From NCBI GenBank assembly GCA_009692115.1, contig SHZU01000002.1:1-64000 (forward strand): 64,000 bases of DNA, in the 5' to 3' direction. Below the pieces are notes generated by a model. That model ran no database searches. It saw only the letters and a list, made by a program, of their open reading frames with translations, and had not been told where the DNA came from. This document shows positions 55,855 through 63,496 of this stretch, one piece after another. The stretch comes from Gemmatimonadota bacterium. GTDB taxonomy: Bacteria; Gemmatimonadota; Gemmatimonadetes; Gemmatimonadales; GWC2-71-9. The first letter of the stretch is position 1. Every line of letters begins with the position of its first letter. Position numbers and translations under genes: made by a program.

Positions 55855-57546
55855 ATGCTCGAGACCCCCGCCGCCGTGACGGCGGCAACCTGGGAAGAGA
55901 TCGCGGCGTGCTATGACGACCTGATGGCCCGCCCCATCGACGCCACCACGGTCGAGGCCTGGCTTGAGGCGTGGTCCCGGCTCGAGGAGGCCGTGTCCGA
56001 GGCGATTTCGAGCGCCATGATTGAATACACCCGGGACACGGCCGACGCAGCGAAGCAGGCGATTCAGCGGCGGCTGGTCATCGAGATTGCCCCAAAGGCC
56101 GAAGAGAAGAGCGTGGCGCTCGCCGCCAAGTTCGCCCGATTGGGCTGGACTCGGCCGGGACTCGAACAGATGACGGCCCGGTTTCGCCGGGCGATCGAGA
56201 TCTTCCGCGAGGAGAACGTCTCCCTGACGTCGGCCCTCGAGGAGGCCGGGACCGAGTACCAGGGTTTGACCGGGGGCTTCATGGCGGATTGGGACGGCGA
56301 GAAGAAACCGCTGCCGCACCTCGCTCCCTTTCTCCAGAGCCCGGACCGGGCAGTCCGGGAACGCGCCTTTCATGGAATGGTCGGCCCCTACGTGGCGGCC
56401 CGGGATCAGATGGCGGCGCTGTTTGATCGCCAGTATGCGCTCCGCCAACGGGTTGCCGCCAATGCCGGATTTGCGGACTACCAGGCGTACGCGTTCGCTT
56501 CCAAATGCCGGTTTGACTACACCCCCGCCGATTGCACCCAGTTTCACCGGTCGGTCGACGAGGTGGTGATGCCGGCGATTGAGCGGTTGCATGCCGTACG
56601 GCGGACGACGTTGGGTCTCGGCCGGCTCCGCCCCTGGGATCTGAACGTCACGTTGTACCGCGATGAGCCGCTCCGGCCCTTCCAAACCGGGACCGAGTTG
56701 GCGGCCAAGGCGGGGCGGCTTTTTGACCGGCTCGATCCGGTGCTGGCTGATCAATTCGGCGTCATGGTCCGCGAAGGGTTGTTGGATCTCGACAGCCGGA
56801 AGGGCAAAGCGCCGGGCGGGTATTGCGACACGCTCCACTTCCGGGGCCGGCCCTTCATTTTCATGAACGCGGCCGGCGTCATGGAGGATGTGCAAACTCT
56901 CCTCCATGAGGCCGGGCATGCTTTCCATGCGTTTGCCTCGGACGCCAAACCCCTGATCTGGCAGCGCCACCCGACAGCGGAGGCGGCGGAATTGGCCTCG
57001 ATGTCGATGGAGTTGCTCGCGGCGCCGCTCCTGGATTCCCCGGGGGCGTTCCTTTCGCACCGCGATGCGGCCATCGCCCGGCTCGAACATCTGGAGGATG
57101 CGTTGATCACGCTTGCCCACGTGGCGTCGATCGATGCCTTCCAAACCTGGATCTACACCGATCCCGCGGGCCAAGACGGAGTGGCCCGCGACCGGGCTTG
57201 GCTAACGATTCGTTCCCGGTTCGAGCGGGCGGTCGACTGGACGGGGCTCGAGGCCGAGCGGATTGGGCGCTGGTACCGGCAACTCCACGTGTTCCTTTAT
57301 CCGTTCTACTACATCGAGTACGGCATCGCCCAACTCGGAGCCCTCCAAGTCTGGCAGAACTACCAGCGCGACCCGGCCGACGCGCTGGGGCAGTATCGGG
57401 ATTTCCTCGCGCTTGGCGCCACGGCCGGCCTGCCCGAGTTGTACCGGGCCGCTGGGGCGGAACTGATGTTCGATGCCGATCGGATGCGGCCGCTGGTGGC
57501 CGCCGTCGAGGAGGAACTGGCCCGACTTCGGGCCGTCGTAGGCTAA
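55855..57546 (+). CDS. M3-family oligoendopeptidase (PepF/thimet-like)
   Basis: 563-aa cytoplasmic zinc peptidase cutting short peptides. The zinc motif is TLLHEAGHAFHAFAS (HExGH form, HEAGH) at about residue 350, with the third ligand Glu in SMSMELLAAPLL. Family segments YCDTLHFRGRPFIFMNAAG and HVFLYPFYYIEYGIAQLGAL are conserved. It starts MLETPAAVTAATWEEIAACY. Co-transcribed with the MFS gene (7-nt gap). Confidence 0.92.
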   Translation: MLETPAAVTAATWEEIAACYDDLMARPIDATTVEAWLEAWSRLEEAVSEAISSAMIEYTRDTADAAKQAIQRRLVIEIAPKAEEKSVALAAKFARLGWTRPGLEQMTARFRRAIEIFREENVSLTSALEEAGTEYQGLTGGFMADWDGEKKPLPHLAPFLQSPDRAVRERAFHGMVGPYVAARDQMAALFDRQYALRQRVAANAGFADYQAYAFASKCRFDYTPADCTQFHRSVDEVVMPAIERLHAVRRTTLGLGRLRPWDLNVTLYRDEPLRPFQTGTELAAKAGRLFDRLDPVLADQFGVMVREGLLDLDSRKGKAPGGYCDTLHFRGRPFIFMNAAGVMEDVQTLLHEAGHAFHAFASDAKPLIWQRHPTAEAAELASMSMELLAAPLLDSPGAFLSHRDAAIARLEHLEDALITLAHVASIDAFQTWIYTDPAGQDGVARDRAWLTIRSRFERAVDWTGLEAERIGRWYRQLHVFLYPFYYIEYGIAQLGALQVWQNYQRDPADALGQYRDFLALGATAGLPELYRAAGAELMFDADRMRPLVAAVEEELARLRAVVG

Positions 57547-57635
57547 GCTGTTGCCCGAAAGGGCTTTCGGGGCCACATTTCAGGCAATCTCGTAGGTTTC
57601 TCAGGCGAAGAACAAGAAAGGGCTAGGCGTCCCGG

Positions 57636-57854
57636 ATGGCGAAGGAAGAAGGCATTGAGATGGAAGGCGTGGTGCAGGAAGTGCTTCCCGATCGGAATTA
57701 TCGGGTTCTCCTCGACAACAAGCACACGATTCTCGCATACGCCGCAGGGAAGATGAGCAAGTTCAAGATTCGAGTGCTCGAAGGCGATCGGGTCAGCGTC
57801 GTGCTCTCCCCCTACGATCTCACCCGGGGCCGCGTCATCTACCGCCACAAGTAG
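57636..57854 (+). CDS. infA: Translation initiation factor IF-1
   Basis: 72-aa OB-fold protein binding the ribosomal A-site during initiation. Sequence elements are [39 protein letters not shown] and [20 protein letters not shown], all standard. The [13 protein letters not shown] form (A-Y-A in place of H-I-S) is a lineage variant. It is away from the usual ribosomal-protein operon. AAGGGC lies 14 nt before the ATG. A heptamer array and a terminator follow. Confidence 0.96.
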   Translation: MAKEEGIEMEGVVQEVLPDRNYRVLLDNKHTILAYAAGKMSKFKIRVLEGDRVSVVLSPYDLTRGRVIYRHK

Positions 57855-57862
57855 CTCTCTCC

Positions 57863-57890
57863 GCCGAGTGCCGAGTGCCGAGAACCGAGC
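57863..57890. repeat. GCCGAGY heptamer array, 4 units
   Basis: GCCGAGT GCCGAGT GCCGAGA ACCGAGC between infA and csp, 8 bases after the infA stop and 48 bases before the csp stop; the shared terminator lies between the array and csp. Confidence 0.85.
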
Positions 57891-57893
57891 AAC

Positions 57894-57921
57894 AAAAAAA
57901 CCGCTCCCGTGAGCGGTCTTT
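57894..57921. terminator. Bidirectional terminator between infA and csp
   Basis: CCGCTC (57901-57906) and GAGCGG (57911-57916) with CCGT loop, preceded by seven A and followed by TCTTTTTG. Confidence 0.88.
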
Positions 57922-57938
57922 TTGTTTCCCGAAACCCC

Positions 57939-58151
57939 TTACTTCGCCTTCGTGACGTTCTCGGCAGCGGGGCCCTTGGCACCGCTAACCATGTCGAACT
58001 CGACCCGCTCGCCCTCGGCGAGGCTGCGGAACCCATCCATCTTGATGGCCGAGTGGTGGACGAAGCAGTCCTTCTCGCCGTTTTCCGGGGTGATGAACCC
58101 GAACCCCTTCGCGTCGTTGAACCACTTCACGGTGCCAGTGATACGAGCCAT
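57939..58151 (-). CDS. Cold-shock domain protein (CspA family)
   Basis: 70-aa single-stranded nucleic-acid-binding OB-fold. RNP1 is [15 protein letters not shown] and RNP2 is [14 protein letters not shown]. It starts [16 protein letters not shown], with GAGGGAG before the ATG. The 222-base gene-free region upstream (58152-58373) is a plausible long cold-shock leader. It contains an inverted repeat TACTC (58297-58301) / GAGTA (58310-58314), but I cannot place a firm promoter. Convergent with infA. Confidence 0.94.
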   Translation of the reverse strand: MARITGTVKWFNDAKGFGFITPENGEKDCFVHHSAIKMDGFRSLAEGERVEFDMVSGAKGPAAENVTKAK

Positions 58152-58373
58152 TACGCCAAACTCCCTCAGGCGGTGAATCCTGCGGCCACCGGCGCGGATG
58201 CGCATCGGTAGCCATCCCTTGGTCGCGGGCCCATCCCGCGCCAGGAAACAAAGGACCGGGGTCGACCACCCCACAGGGTCAGCCGGTCAAATCAGTTACT
58301 CGAATGATTGAGTAGGACGCACGATGCCCACATTTCAAACGCCGCCAGAATGTGACGCGCAATCCTGCAGGTG

Positions 58374-60143
58374 TCAAGATGGCGGCGGGTTCCGGGGCGG
58401 CCCGAGCCACCGTCGGATGACCTTGAGCCAGCCGGGGGTGGCCTTGGCCCGGAGGTCCCGGCGGGCGCCCCGGTTCAGCGCCTGGAGAAACTCCGACGCG
58501 GTCGGATAGCGGGCGTTCCGGTCCGCCTGGAGCGCCTGGCGAAGCACCTGGGCCACCTCCGCGCCGACTTCGGGCCGCTCGCCCATGAGGTCAGGCAGCT
58601 GGTTTGTGGTCTGCTTGGCCAGGACCACCTCGGGCCGGCTGCCGGCAAAGGGCGGATATCCGAGGAGCGCAAAGTAGGCCACTGCGGCCAAGCTGTAGAG
58701 ATCGGTCCGGATGTCGATCCTGTCGCCGAGCAGCTGCTCGGGACTCGCGAACTGGGGGGTGCCGCTCCGGCTCGAGGCGCCGCCGAACTTACCCTGGCCG
58801 CGGAGCGCCAAGGCCAAGCCGAAATCGGTGACCTTGAGTCCGCCGGTTTTCGGGATCAGGATGTTTTCCGGCTTGATGTCGCGATGGACCAGGCCGCTCG
58901 AATGGGCGTGGGCCAGGGCGCCGAGGGCCTCCCGCAGCATCCACGTGACTCGGTCGAGTGGAAGGCGGCCTTCCTTTTCGACCAGCTGCGCTAAGTTGGA
59001 GCCCTCGACCAGTTCCATCGTGTACCACGAGACTCCGGAGCGTCCCCCGATGTCGTAGATGCTCACGATATTCGGATGGGTAACTCGGGCAGCCAATTGG
59101 GCTTCGCGACGAAATCGTTCGACGCTCTCCGGGTCTTGGATCATGGTCTGATGGAGGACCTTGAGGGCCACCATCCGCTCGAGCTGGAGGTCGCGGACCC
59201 GATAGACCCGGCCGAAACCGCCGGCGCCGATTTCGGCGAGGAGCTCGTAGTCGTCGCCGAACGCCCGACGAAGCCGTTTCTCCCAGGCTCGGGGGCCCTC
59301 TTCGCTGGTCGGCGGAAGCCGGGCATCCAACGTCGAGAGGGTTGTATAGGCACCCGCGTCCGAGGCAAAATCCTCGAGCATTTCCGAGGCGCTCAAGAAC
59401 CGGGCTTCCGGGGCCGGCTGGAGCGCCCGGAGAATGACCCGTTCGAGGGCCTTGGAGCAGGCGGACCGAATCTTGGAGGGCGGGATCAGTTCTGCTGGAT
59501 CTTCCGTCGGCTCAACGCCGGTTATGGCAAAATAAAGGACCGCTCCCGTCGCGTAGACGTCGGCGATCGCGTCGCCCATCGACCCGTCGCGGACTTCCGG
59601 CGCCATATAGACCCGCCCGGTCGGGATCTCGCCGGCTGGGATATGGGGCAGGGTGTAGCTGCAGAACCGAAGATCGGTGATGGTCCCCCGTCCGACGTTG
59701 TTGACGAGCAACGAAGTCGGGACGACGCGGCGGACCACGATGCCGTTGGCGTGGGCGTGTTCGATGGCGCGGAGGAGATCGCGCGCCAGGATGTGCACCT
59801 GGGGGATCGGCCGGGGCCCCCGGACGTTGGCCTGGCTCAATCCCTCGGCTTCGATCCAGTTGCCGATCCGGAAGGCCATGTCATCGACGATCCCGACATC
59901 GTACACATGACGGATGGCGGGGTGGTCGAGTTGGCCTAACGCCTCCGCTTCGCGGATGAACCAGGTCCGGAGTTGGTCGTTGCCGGAAAAATTGACCCGG
60001 ACGCTGACCCGGCGGTTGAGAAGAGTGTCGCGGCCAACGAAGAGGACCCGCTCCGGTCCGGCGGCGACGAGCCGTTCCAGCCGATAGCGATGTCCGAGCC
60101 GTCGTTCGGTCTCACCGAACAGGGCAACCGGGTCGAGCGCCAT
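58374..60143 (-). CDS. Ser/Thr protein kinase with N-terminal pseudokinase and C-terminal active kinase
   Basis: 589 aa with two Hanks-type kinase folds and no transmembrane helix. C-domain (about 300-560) is complete: Gly loop EIGAGGFGRVYRV, Lys328 in MVALKVL, HRDIKPENIL (Asp422), DFG at 440-442, SPEQ for APE. N-domain (about 20-265) keeps the kinase outline, including YMAPEVRDGSMGDAIADVYA. It has Arg49 where the ATP Lys belongs (VSVRVNF), VVRRVVPTSLLVNN in place of HRDxKPxN, and TDLRF in place of DFG, so it should be inactive. The pseudokinase may regulate the active domain. It starts 1 base into the upstream gene's stop (TGATG). Confidence 0.92.
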   Translation of the reverse strand: MALDPVALFGETERRLGHRYRLERLVAAGPERVLFVGRDTLLNRRVSVRVNFSGNDQLRTWFIREAEALGQLDHPAIRHVYDVGIVDDMAFRIGNWIEAEGLSQANVRGPRPIPQVHILARDLLRAIEHAHANGIVVRRVVPTSLLVNNVGRGTITDLRFCSYTLPHIPAGEIPTGRVYMAPEVRDGSMGDAIADVYATGAVLYFAITGVEPTEDPAELIPPSKIRSACSKALERVILRALQPAPEARFLSASEMLEDFASDAGAYTTLSTLDARLPPTSEEGPRAWEKRLRRAFGDDYELLAEIGAGGFGRVYRVRDLQLERMVALKVLHQTMIQDPESVERFRREAQLAARVTHPNIVSIYDIGGRSGVSWYTMELVEGSNLAQLVEKEGRLPLDRVTWMLREALGALAHAHSSGLVHRDIKPENILIPKTGGLKVTDFGLALALRGQGKFGGASSRSGTPQFASPEQLLGDRIDIRTDLYSLAAVAYFALLGYPPFAGSRPEVVLAKQTTNQLPDLMGERPEVGAEVAQVLRQALQADRNARYPTASEFLQALNRGARRDLRAKATPGWLKVIRRWLGPPRNPPPS

Positions 60144-60466
60144 CAGTCCTCGCCAGCGGTGACCACCATCGCCCCACCGTTCCGTTTGGCCGTATAGAGC
60201 GCGGCATCGATGACCACCTCGACTGAACCGGTGGTGTGCCGGGAGACCTCGACCTGGTTCGGGATCGGGGTGCTGGGCCCGAATCGCTGAACCGCCCGGC
60301 CCGTGGCCGTGATCGAGAACCAGGTGTGATCCGAATTGAGGCGTTCAGCCACGACTCGCCGGCAGCGCTCGAACAACTCGCCCTCCGACCGCGCCGGCCG
60401 GCCGGCCGGCGCAAACGCGCCGGTCAGCCCATCAATCCGCAAAGTGACAGGTTGCTCGATAGCCAT
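60143..60466 (-). CDS. Hypothetical protein upstream of the tandem kinase
   Basis: 107 aa with no recognised domain: MAIEQPVTLRIDGLTGAFAP, then ELFERCRRVVAERLNSDHTW, and an end VEVVIDAALYTAKRNGGAMV. The last segment faintly recalls the end of GGDEF domains, but the core GGDEF motif is absent. Its stop overlaps the kinase start (TGATG), so it is co-translated and may act with the kinase, for instance as substrate or regulator (inference from position only). Confidence 0.65.
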   Translation of the reverse strand: MAIEQPVTLRIDGLTGAFAPAGRPARSEGELFERCRRVVAERLNSDHTWFSITATGRAVQRFGPSTPIPNQVEVSRHTTGSVEVVIDAALYTAKRNGGAMVVTAGED

Positions 60467-60602
60467 GATCCAAACATAGAGTGGCCACCGTTCATCACAA
60501 AGTGCTCAAGTGGCTGGTGGGCTTTAGGTTCCGAAACCGCGGTCGATACTATTCGGAGCGACAGGAAGCAGACTCTATGCCAAGGAGAGCCGGATATTCG
60601 CG

Positions 60603-61514
60603 ATGAAGCTGGTGGCCACGGGGGCCGCGTCGTTCAGTGGAGCATTGTTAGTTGGGGTGGTTGTCATGACGGGGCGGGAGGTCAAGCGGACCGGCGAAGA
60701 TTTCTCGCAACTGGAACGAGCGGTCGATAGCCTCCGGTCGGCGCTGGCCCAAGCGATGCCGATGCGCGGGTTCGCGAAGGGCCGTCCGAACGTCGAGACC
60801 GATTTCAACGATGACCTCGAGAATCCCGTGCTGGATCCGACGGCGTTCGTCGATCCGCTGGCCAGCGTGGTCGGGCATGCCCGGATCGGGAAGAATGCCT
60901 ACTTGGCCCCCTTCGCCTCGGTCCGCGGGGACGAAGGTCAGCCGATCTTCATCGGCGACGGGGCCAACGTGCAGGATGGGGCCGTCGTCCACGCCCTCGA
61001 AACCGTCCAGGATGGCAAAGAAGTTCCGGGGCGGACCTACAACGTCGGGGGCCGGGAGGACGCGGTCTATATCGGGAAGCGAGTCTCGCCGGCGCACCGA
61101 GCGTTGGTGTACGGTCCGGCCCGGGTCGATGACAACGTGTTCGTTGGAATGCAGGCCATGGTCTTCAAGGCCTGGGTCGGCGAGGGCGCCGTGATCGAGC
61201 CGGGGGCAAAAGTCGTCGGCGCTACGATTCCCGCTCATCGCTATGTCTCGGCGGGGCAGACGATCACCGATCAGAAGGTGGCTGACAAGCTGCCGGAGAT
61301 TACCGACAGCTATCCCTTCCGGACCCTCAACGACGCGGTGGTCCACGTCAATACCTTCTTCGCTTCGGGCTACGGCCAACTGGCCACGGAGGCGTTGATC
61401 GCCGCCCGGGCCGCCGGCCCAGCGAAGGCTCCCGGAAAAGAGGCGGCACCGAGCGAGAAGAAGGAGAAGAGCGAGAAGTCCCCCGGCGGCGAAAAGAAGA
61501 AGCCGGAGCGCTAG
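60603..61514 (+). CDS. Gamma-class carbonic anhydrase-like left-handed beta-helix protein, one Zn ligand replaced
   Basis: 303 aa. The N-terminal helix (SGALLVGVVVMTGREVKR) may anchor or export it; the C-terminus is a Lys/Glu-rich tail (APSEKKEKSEKSPGGEKKK). The core closely follows the archaeal Cam enzyme: DGAVVHALETVQDGKE (His130, Glu133, as Cam H81 and E84), VSPAHRALVYGPARVDDNVF, FKAWVGEGAVIEPGAKVVG. Cam's third zinc ligand, His in VHGP, is Tyr170 here (TAC at 61110-61112), while His165 is kept. Catalysis is therefore doubtful; a structural or scaffold role, or altered metal binding, is possible. Confidence 0.85.
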   Translation: MKLVATGAASFSGALLVGVVVMTGREVKRTGEDFSQLERAVDSLRSALAQAMPMRGFAKGRPNVETDFNDDLENPVLDPTAFVDPLASVVGHARIGKNAYLAPFASVRGDEGQPIFIGDGANVQDGAVVHALETVQDGKEVPGRTYNVGGREDAVYIGKRVSPAHRALVYGPARVDDNVFVGMQAMVFKAWVGEGAVIEPGAKVVGATIPAHRYVSAGQTITDQKVADKLPEITDSYPFRTLNDAVVHVNTFFASGYGQLATEALIAARAAGPAKAPGKEAAPSEKKEKSEKSPGGEKKKPER

Positions 61515-61517
61515 TCG

Positions 61518-62120
61518 CTAGTCGGCCTCGCTGACCCGGAGGGCGAGCTCGGTCACCAAACGATCGAGCTCGCTCAACATCAGGGTCCGCCGCCAAGACG
61601 GGTGCCCTTGGAGGGCCCCGAGCAGACTGTTGAGCCACCACACCGTGTCATCGGGGGCCGGGGTACCGACTCCCTCGAGATATTCAACGCCGAGCCTCCG
61701 AACGGCTGTGAGCGCCGATCCGACCCGGTGGAGTTCCTCGGCCACGCAGAGATCCACCGCGATTTCGGAGGCGTCCATGATCCGGGTGAGGTGCTCCATC
61801 CGGTTGGCCTTCCAGGTCCGTTCCCGCCCCATGACGTCGAACCGAGGTTCGGCGGCTTCGCCGACCGCAAACGCCACGACCGGGCCGAATTTCCCCATGA
61901 TGCTTCGCGCCAACGTGGCCTGGTCGGCATAGGGCGAGGCGTCGACGAGTTGCTTGAGAATGCCCGCGACGATCGTGGATTCGTCGGCGCCGTATCGCGC
62001 CAAGACCACGGCCACGCTGGAGGTCCGAATCAGGCAGGACTGCCCGTCGTAGCGGGACACCCGTTCGGGAAAGTGTTTCGCCGCGAAGGCGAAGGCGTGG
62101 TGAATGCGGTCGGAGTACAC
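61518..62120 (-). CDS. Degenerate HD-domain (RSH hydrolase-like) protein
   Basis: 200 aa aligned by eye to the HD hydrolase domain of (p)ppGpp hydrolase-like proteins: YSDRIHHAFAFAAKHFPERV, SSVAVVLARYGADESTIVAG, then ILKQLVDAS where ILHDVVED is expected, and EELHRVGS where DKLHN is expected. The metal-binding HD pair and the later Asp are thus missing, so hydrolysis is unlikely. It could be a regulatory pseudoenzyme. Convergent with the gamma-CA gene (3-base gap); 14 bases downstream of queE on the same strand. Confidence 0.65.
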   Translation of the reverse strand: MYSDRIHHAFAFAAKHFPERVSRYDGQSCLIRTSSVAVVLARYGADESTIVAGILKQLVDASPYADQATLARSIMGKFGPVVAFAVGEAAEPRFDVMGRERTWKANRMEHLTRIMDASEIAVDLCVAEELHRVGSALTAVRRLGVEYLEGVGTPAPDDTVWWLNSLLGALQGHPSWRRTLMLSELDRLVTELALRVSEAD

Positions 62121-62134
62121 GGATTTGCCGGAGG

Positions 62135-62770
62135 TTACTTGAGCCCGGTCAACTTATGCGTTTGGAGCGAGAGACGCCACTCTGGATGCTGGAGACAGTA
62201 TTCGATGGCGCGCTCGGTGTTTAGGGCCCGCGCCGGCCCGTCCATGGGCTGGAGGAACCGGTGGCTGAAGTGAAGACCGGCCACCTGCTCGGGCATCAGG
62301 GCTGGCTGGGGATACACGAGCTTCAGTTCGTTTCCGTCGTGCACGACCAAGGTCGCGTTGGCCTTGGGACTCACGCAGACCCAGTCGACGCCGGCAGGCA
62401 CCGGGATGGTGCCATTGGTCTCGATCCCGATTTCAAATGACCGGCGGTGCAGGGCCTCGATCAGCGGCCCATCGAGTTGAAGGAGCGGCTCTCCGCCGGT
62501 ACAGACGACGTACTTCGTGCCGCCGACGGCTCCCGCCGGCCACGCCGCCAAGACCGCATCGGCCAGTTCCTCCGCGGTCGGGAACCGGCCGCCGCCCTCC
62601 CCATCGGTGCCAAAGAAGTCGGTGTCGCAGAACTGGCAAATGGCCCGCTCCCGGTCGGCCTCTCGCCCGCTCCACAAGTTGCACCCCGCAAACCGGCAAA
62701 ACACCGCCGCCCGCCCAGTATGCGCCCCCTCGCCCTGAAGGGTATAGTAGATCTCCTTCACCCCGTACAT
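62135..62770 (-). CDS. queE: 7-carboxy-7-deazaguanine synthase
   Basis: Radical-SAM enzyme of 211 aa making CDG from carboxytetrahydropterin in queuosine/preQ0 synthesis. The family's unusual cluster motif CX14CX2C is present: CNLWSGREADRERAICQFC at about residues 30-48. Also EIYYTLQGEGAHTGRAAVFC, YVVCTGGEPLLQ and IETNGTIPVP. Placed just after queC. queD and queF are not seen in the window. Confidence 0.94.
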   Translation of the reverse strand: MYGVKEIYYTLQGEGAHTGRAAVFCRFAGCNLWSGREADRERAICQFCDTDFFGTDGEGGGRFPTAEELADAVLAAWPAGAVGGTKYVVCTGGEPLLQLDGPLIEALHRRSFEIGIETNGTIPVPAGVDWVCVSPKANATLVVHDGNELKLVYPQPALMPEQVAGLHFSHRFLQPMDGPARALNTERAIEYCLQHPEWRLSLQTHKLTGLK

Positions 62771-62776
62771 GCGAGC

Positions 62777-63496
62777 CTATGCTCCCCGAGTGCCGAGTGC
62801 CGAGTGCCGAGCGCCGAGTGCTGAGCCCGGATCCACCATCCCGACCTCGGCGAACCCTTGGAGGCGGATCAGACACGAATCGCACCGTCCGCACGATCGG
62901 CCGGCCTCGTCGAGTTGGTAGCAGCTTCGGGTCAACCCATAGTCGACGCCCAGGGCCAATCCGCGCCGGATGATATCCGCCTTCGAGAGCCAGATCAGGG
63001 GTGTGTGGATCGTCGTCTTCCGGCCGCCGGCCGTTGCCGCTTTGGTGGCCAGGTTGGCCATGGCCTGGAAGGCGGCGATGTACTCCGGGCGGCAGTCCGG
63101 GTAGCCACTGTAGTCGACCGCATTCACGCCAATCACGATTTCGGTGGCCTCGAGGACTTCGGCCCATGCCAAGGCATAGGCGAGGAAGATGGTATTGCGG
63201 GCCGGGACGTAGGTAATCGGGATGGTCGTGGCCGGCTCACCGGCGGGCCGGCCTTCAGGCACCGGGATGTCGGCGGTCAAGGCCGAGCCGCCGAAGGCTC
63301 GGAGGTCGATATCGACGATCCGGTGCTCAATCACGCCCTGACGAGCCGCCACGGCCATGGCGGCGTCGATCTCGGCCGCGTGTCGCTGTCCGTAGCGGAA
63401 GGACAGGGCGTACGGATCGAGCCCGAGCGCCTTGGCCACCGCCAGGGCCGTTGCGGAATCGAGGCCCCCGCTCAGGAGGACGACGGCCTTGGTCAT
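62777..63496 (-). CDS. queC: 7-cyano-7-deazaguanine synthase, C-terminus extended by heptamer repeat
   Basis: ATP-dependent ligase of 239 aa converting CDG to preQ0. The PP-loop is [17 protein letters not shown]; substrate segments are [17 protein letters not shown] and [18 protein letters not shown]. The zinc site is in [19 protein letters not shown]. After [10 protein letters not shown] the last 16 residues ([16 protein letters not shown]) are encoded by the heptamer array, which elsewhere lies after stop codons. Loss of the original stop probably extended the protein. The ATG overlaps the upstream epimerase stop (ATGA, 63493-63496). Confidence 0.94.
   Translation of the reverse strand: MTKAVVLLSGGLDSATALAVAKALGLDPYALSFRYGQRHAAEIDAAMAVAARQGVIEHRIVDIDLRAFGGSALTADIPVPEGRPAGEPATTIPITYVPARNTIFLAYALAWAEVLEATEIVIGVNAVDYSGYPDCRPEYIAAFQAMANLATKAATAGGRKTTIHTPLIWLSKADIIRRGLALGVDYGLTRSCYQLDEAGRSCGRCDSCLIRLQGFAEVGMVDPGSALGARHSALGTRGA
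62785..62826. repeat. GCCGAGY heptamer array, 6 units, inside the queC 3' end
   Basis: Six contiguous units, CCCGAGT GCCGAGT GCCGAGT GCCGAGC GCCGAGT GCTGAGC, the longest array in the window. It is read in frame by queC, whose stop is at 62777-62779. Confidence 0.88.

Noticed and set aside
55567-57174. 535-aa minus-strand ORF opposite the MFS and M3 genes
   Set aside because: Shadow ORF; spans two real genes and shows no domain.
60143-60466. 107-aa protein as a diguanylate cyclase fragment
   Set aside because: Only the final ALYTAKRNG segment recalls GGDEF domains; the GGDEF motif and nucleotide loop are absent.
62785-62826. Heptamer arrays as CRISPR
   Set aside because: Units are 7 bases, contiguous and without spacers; no cas gene is nearby.
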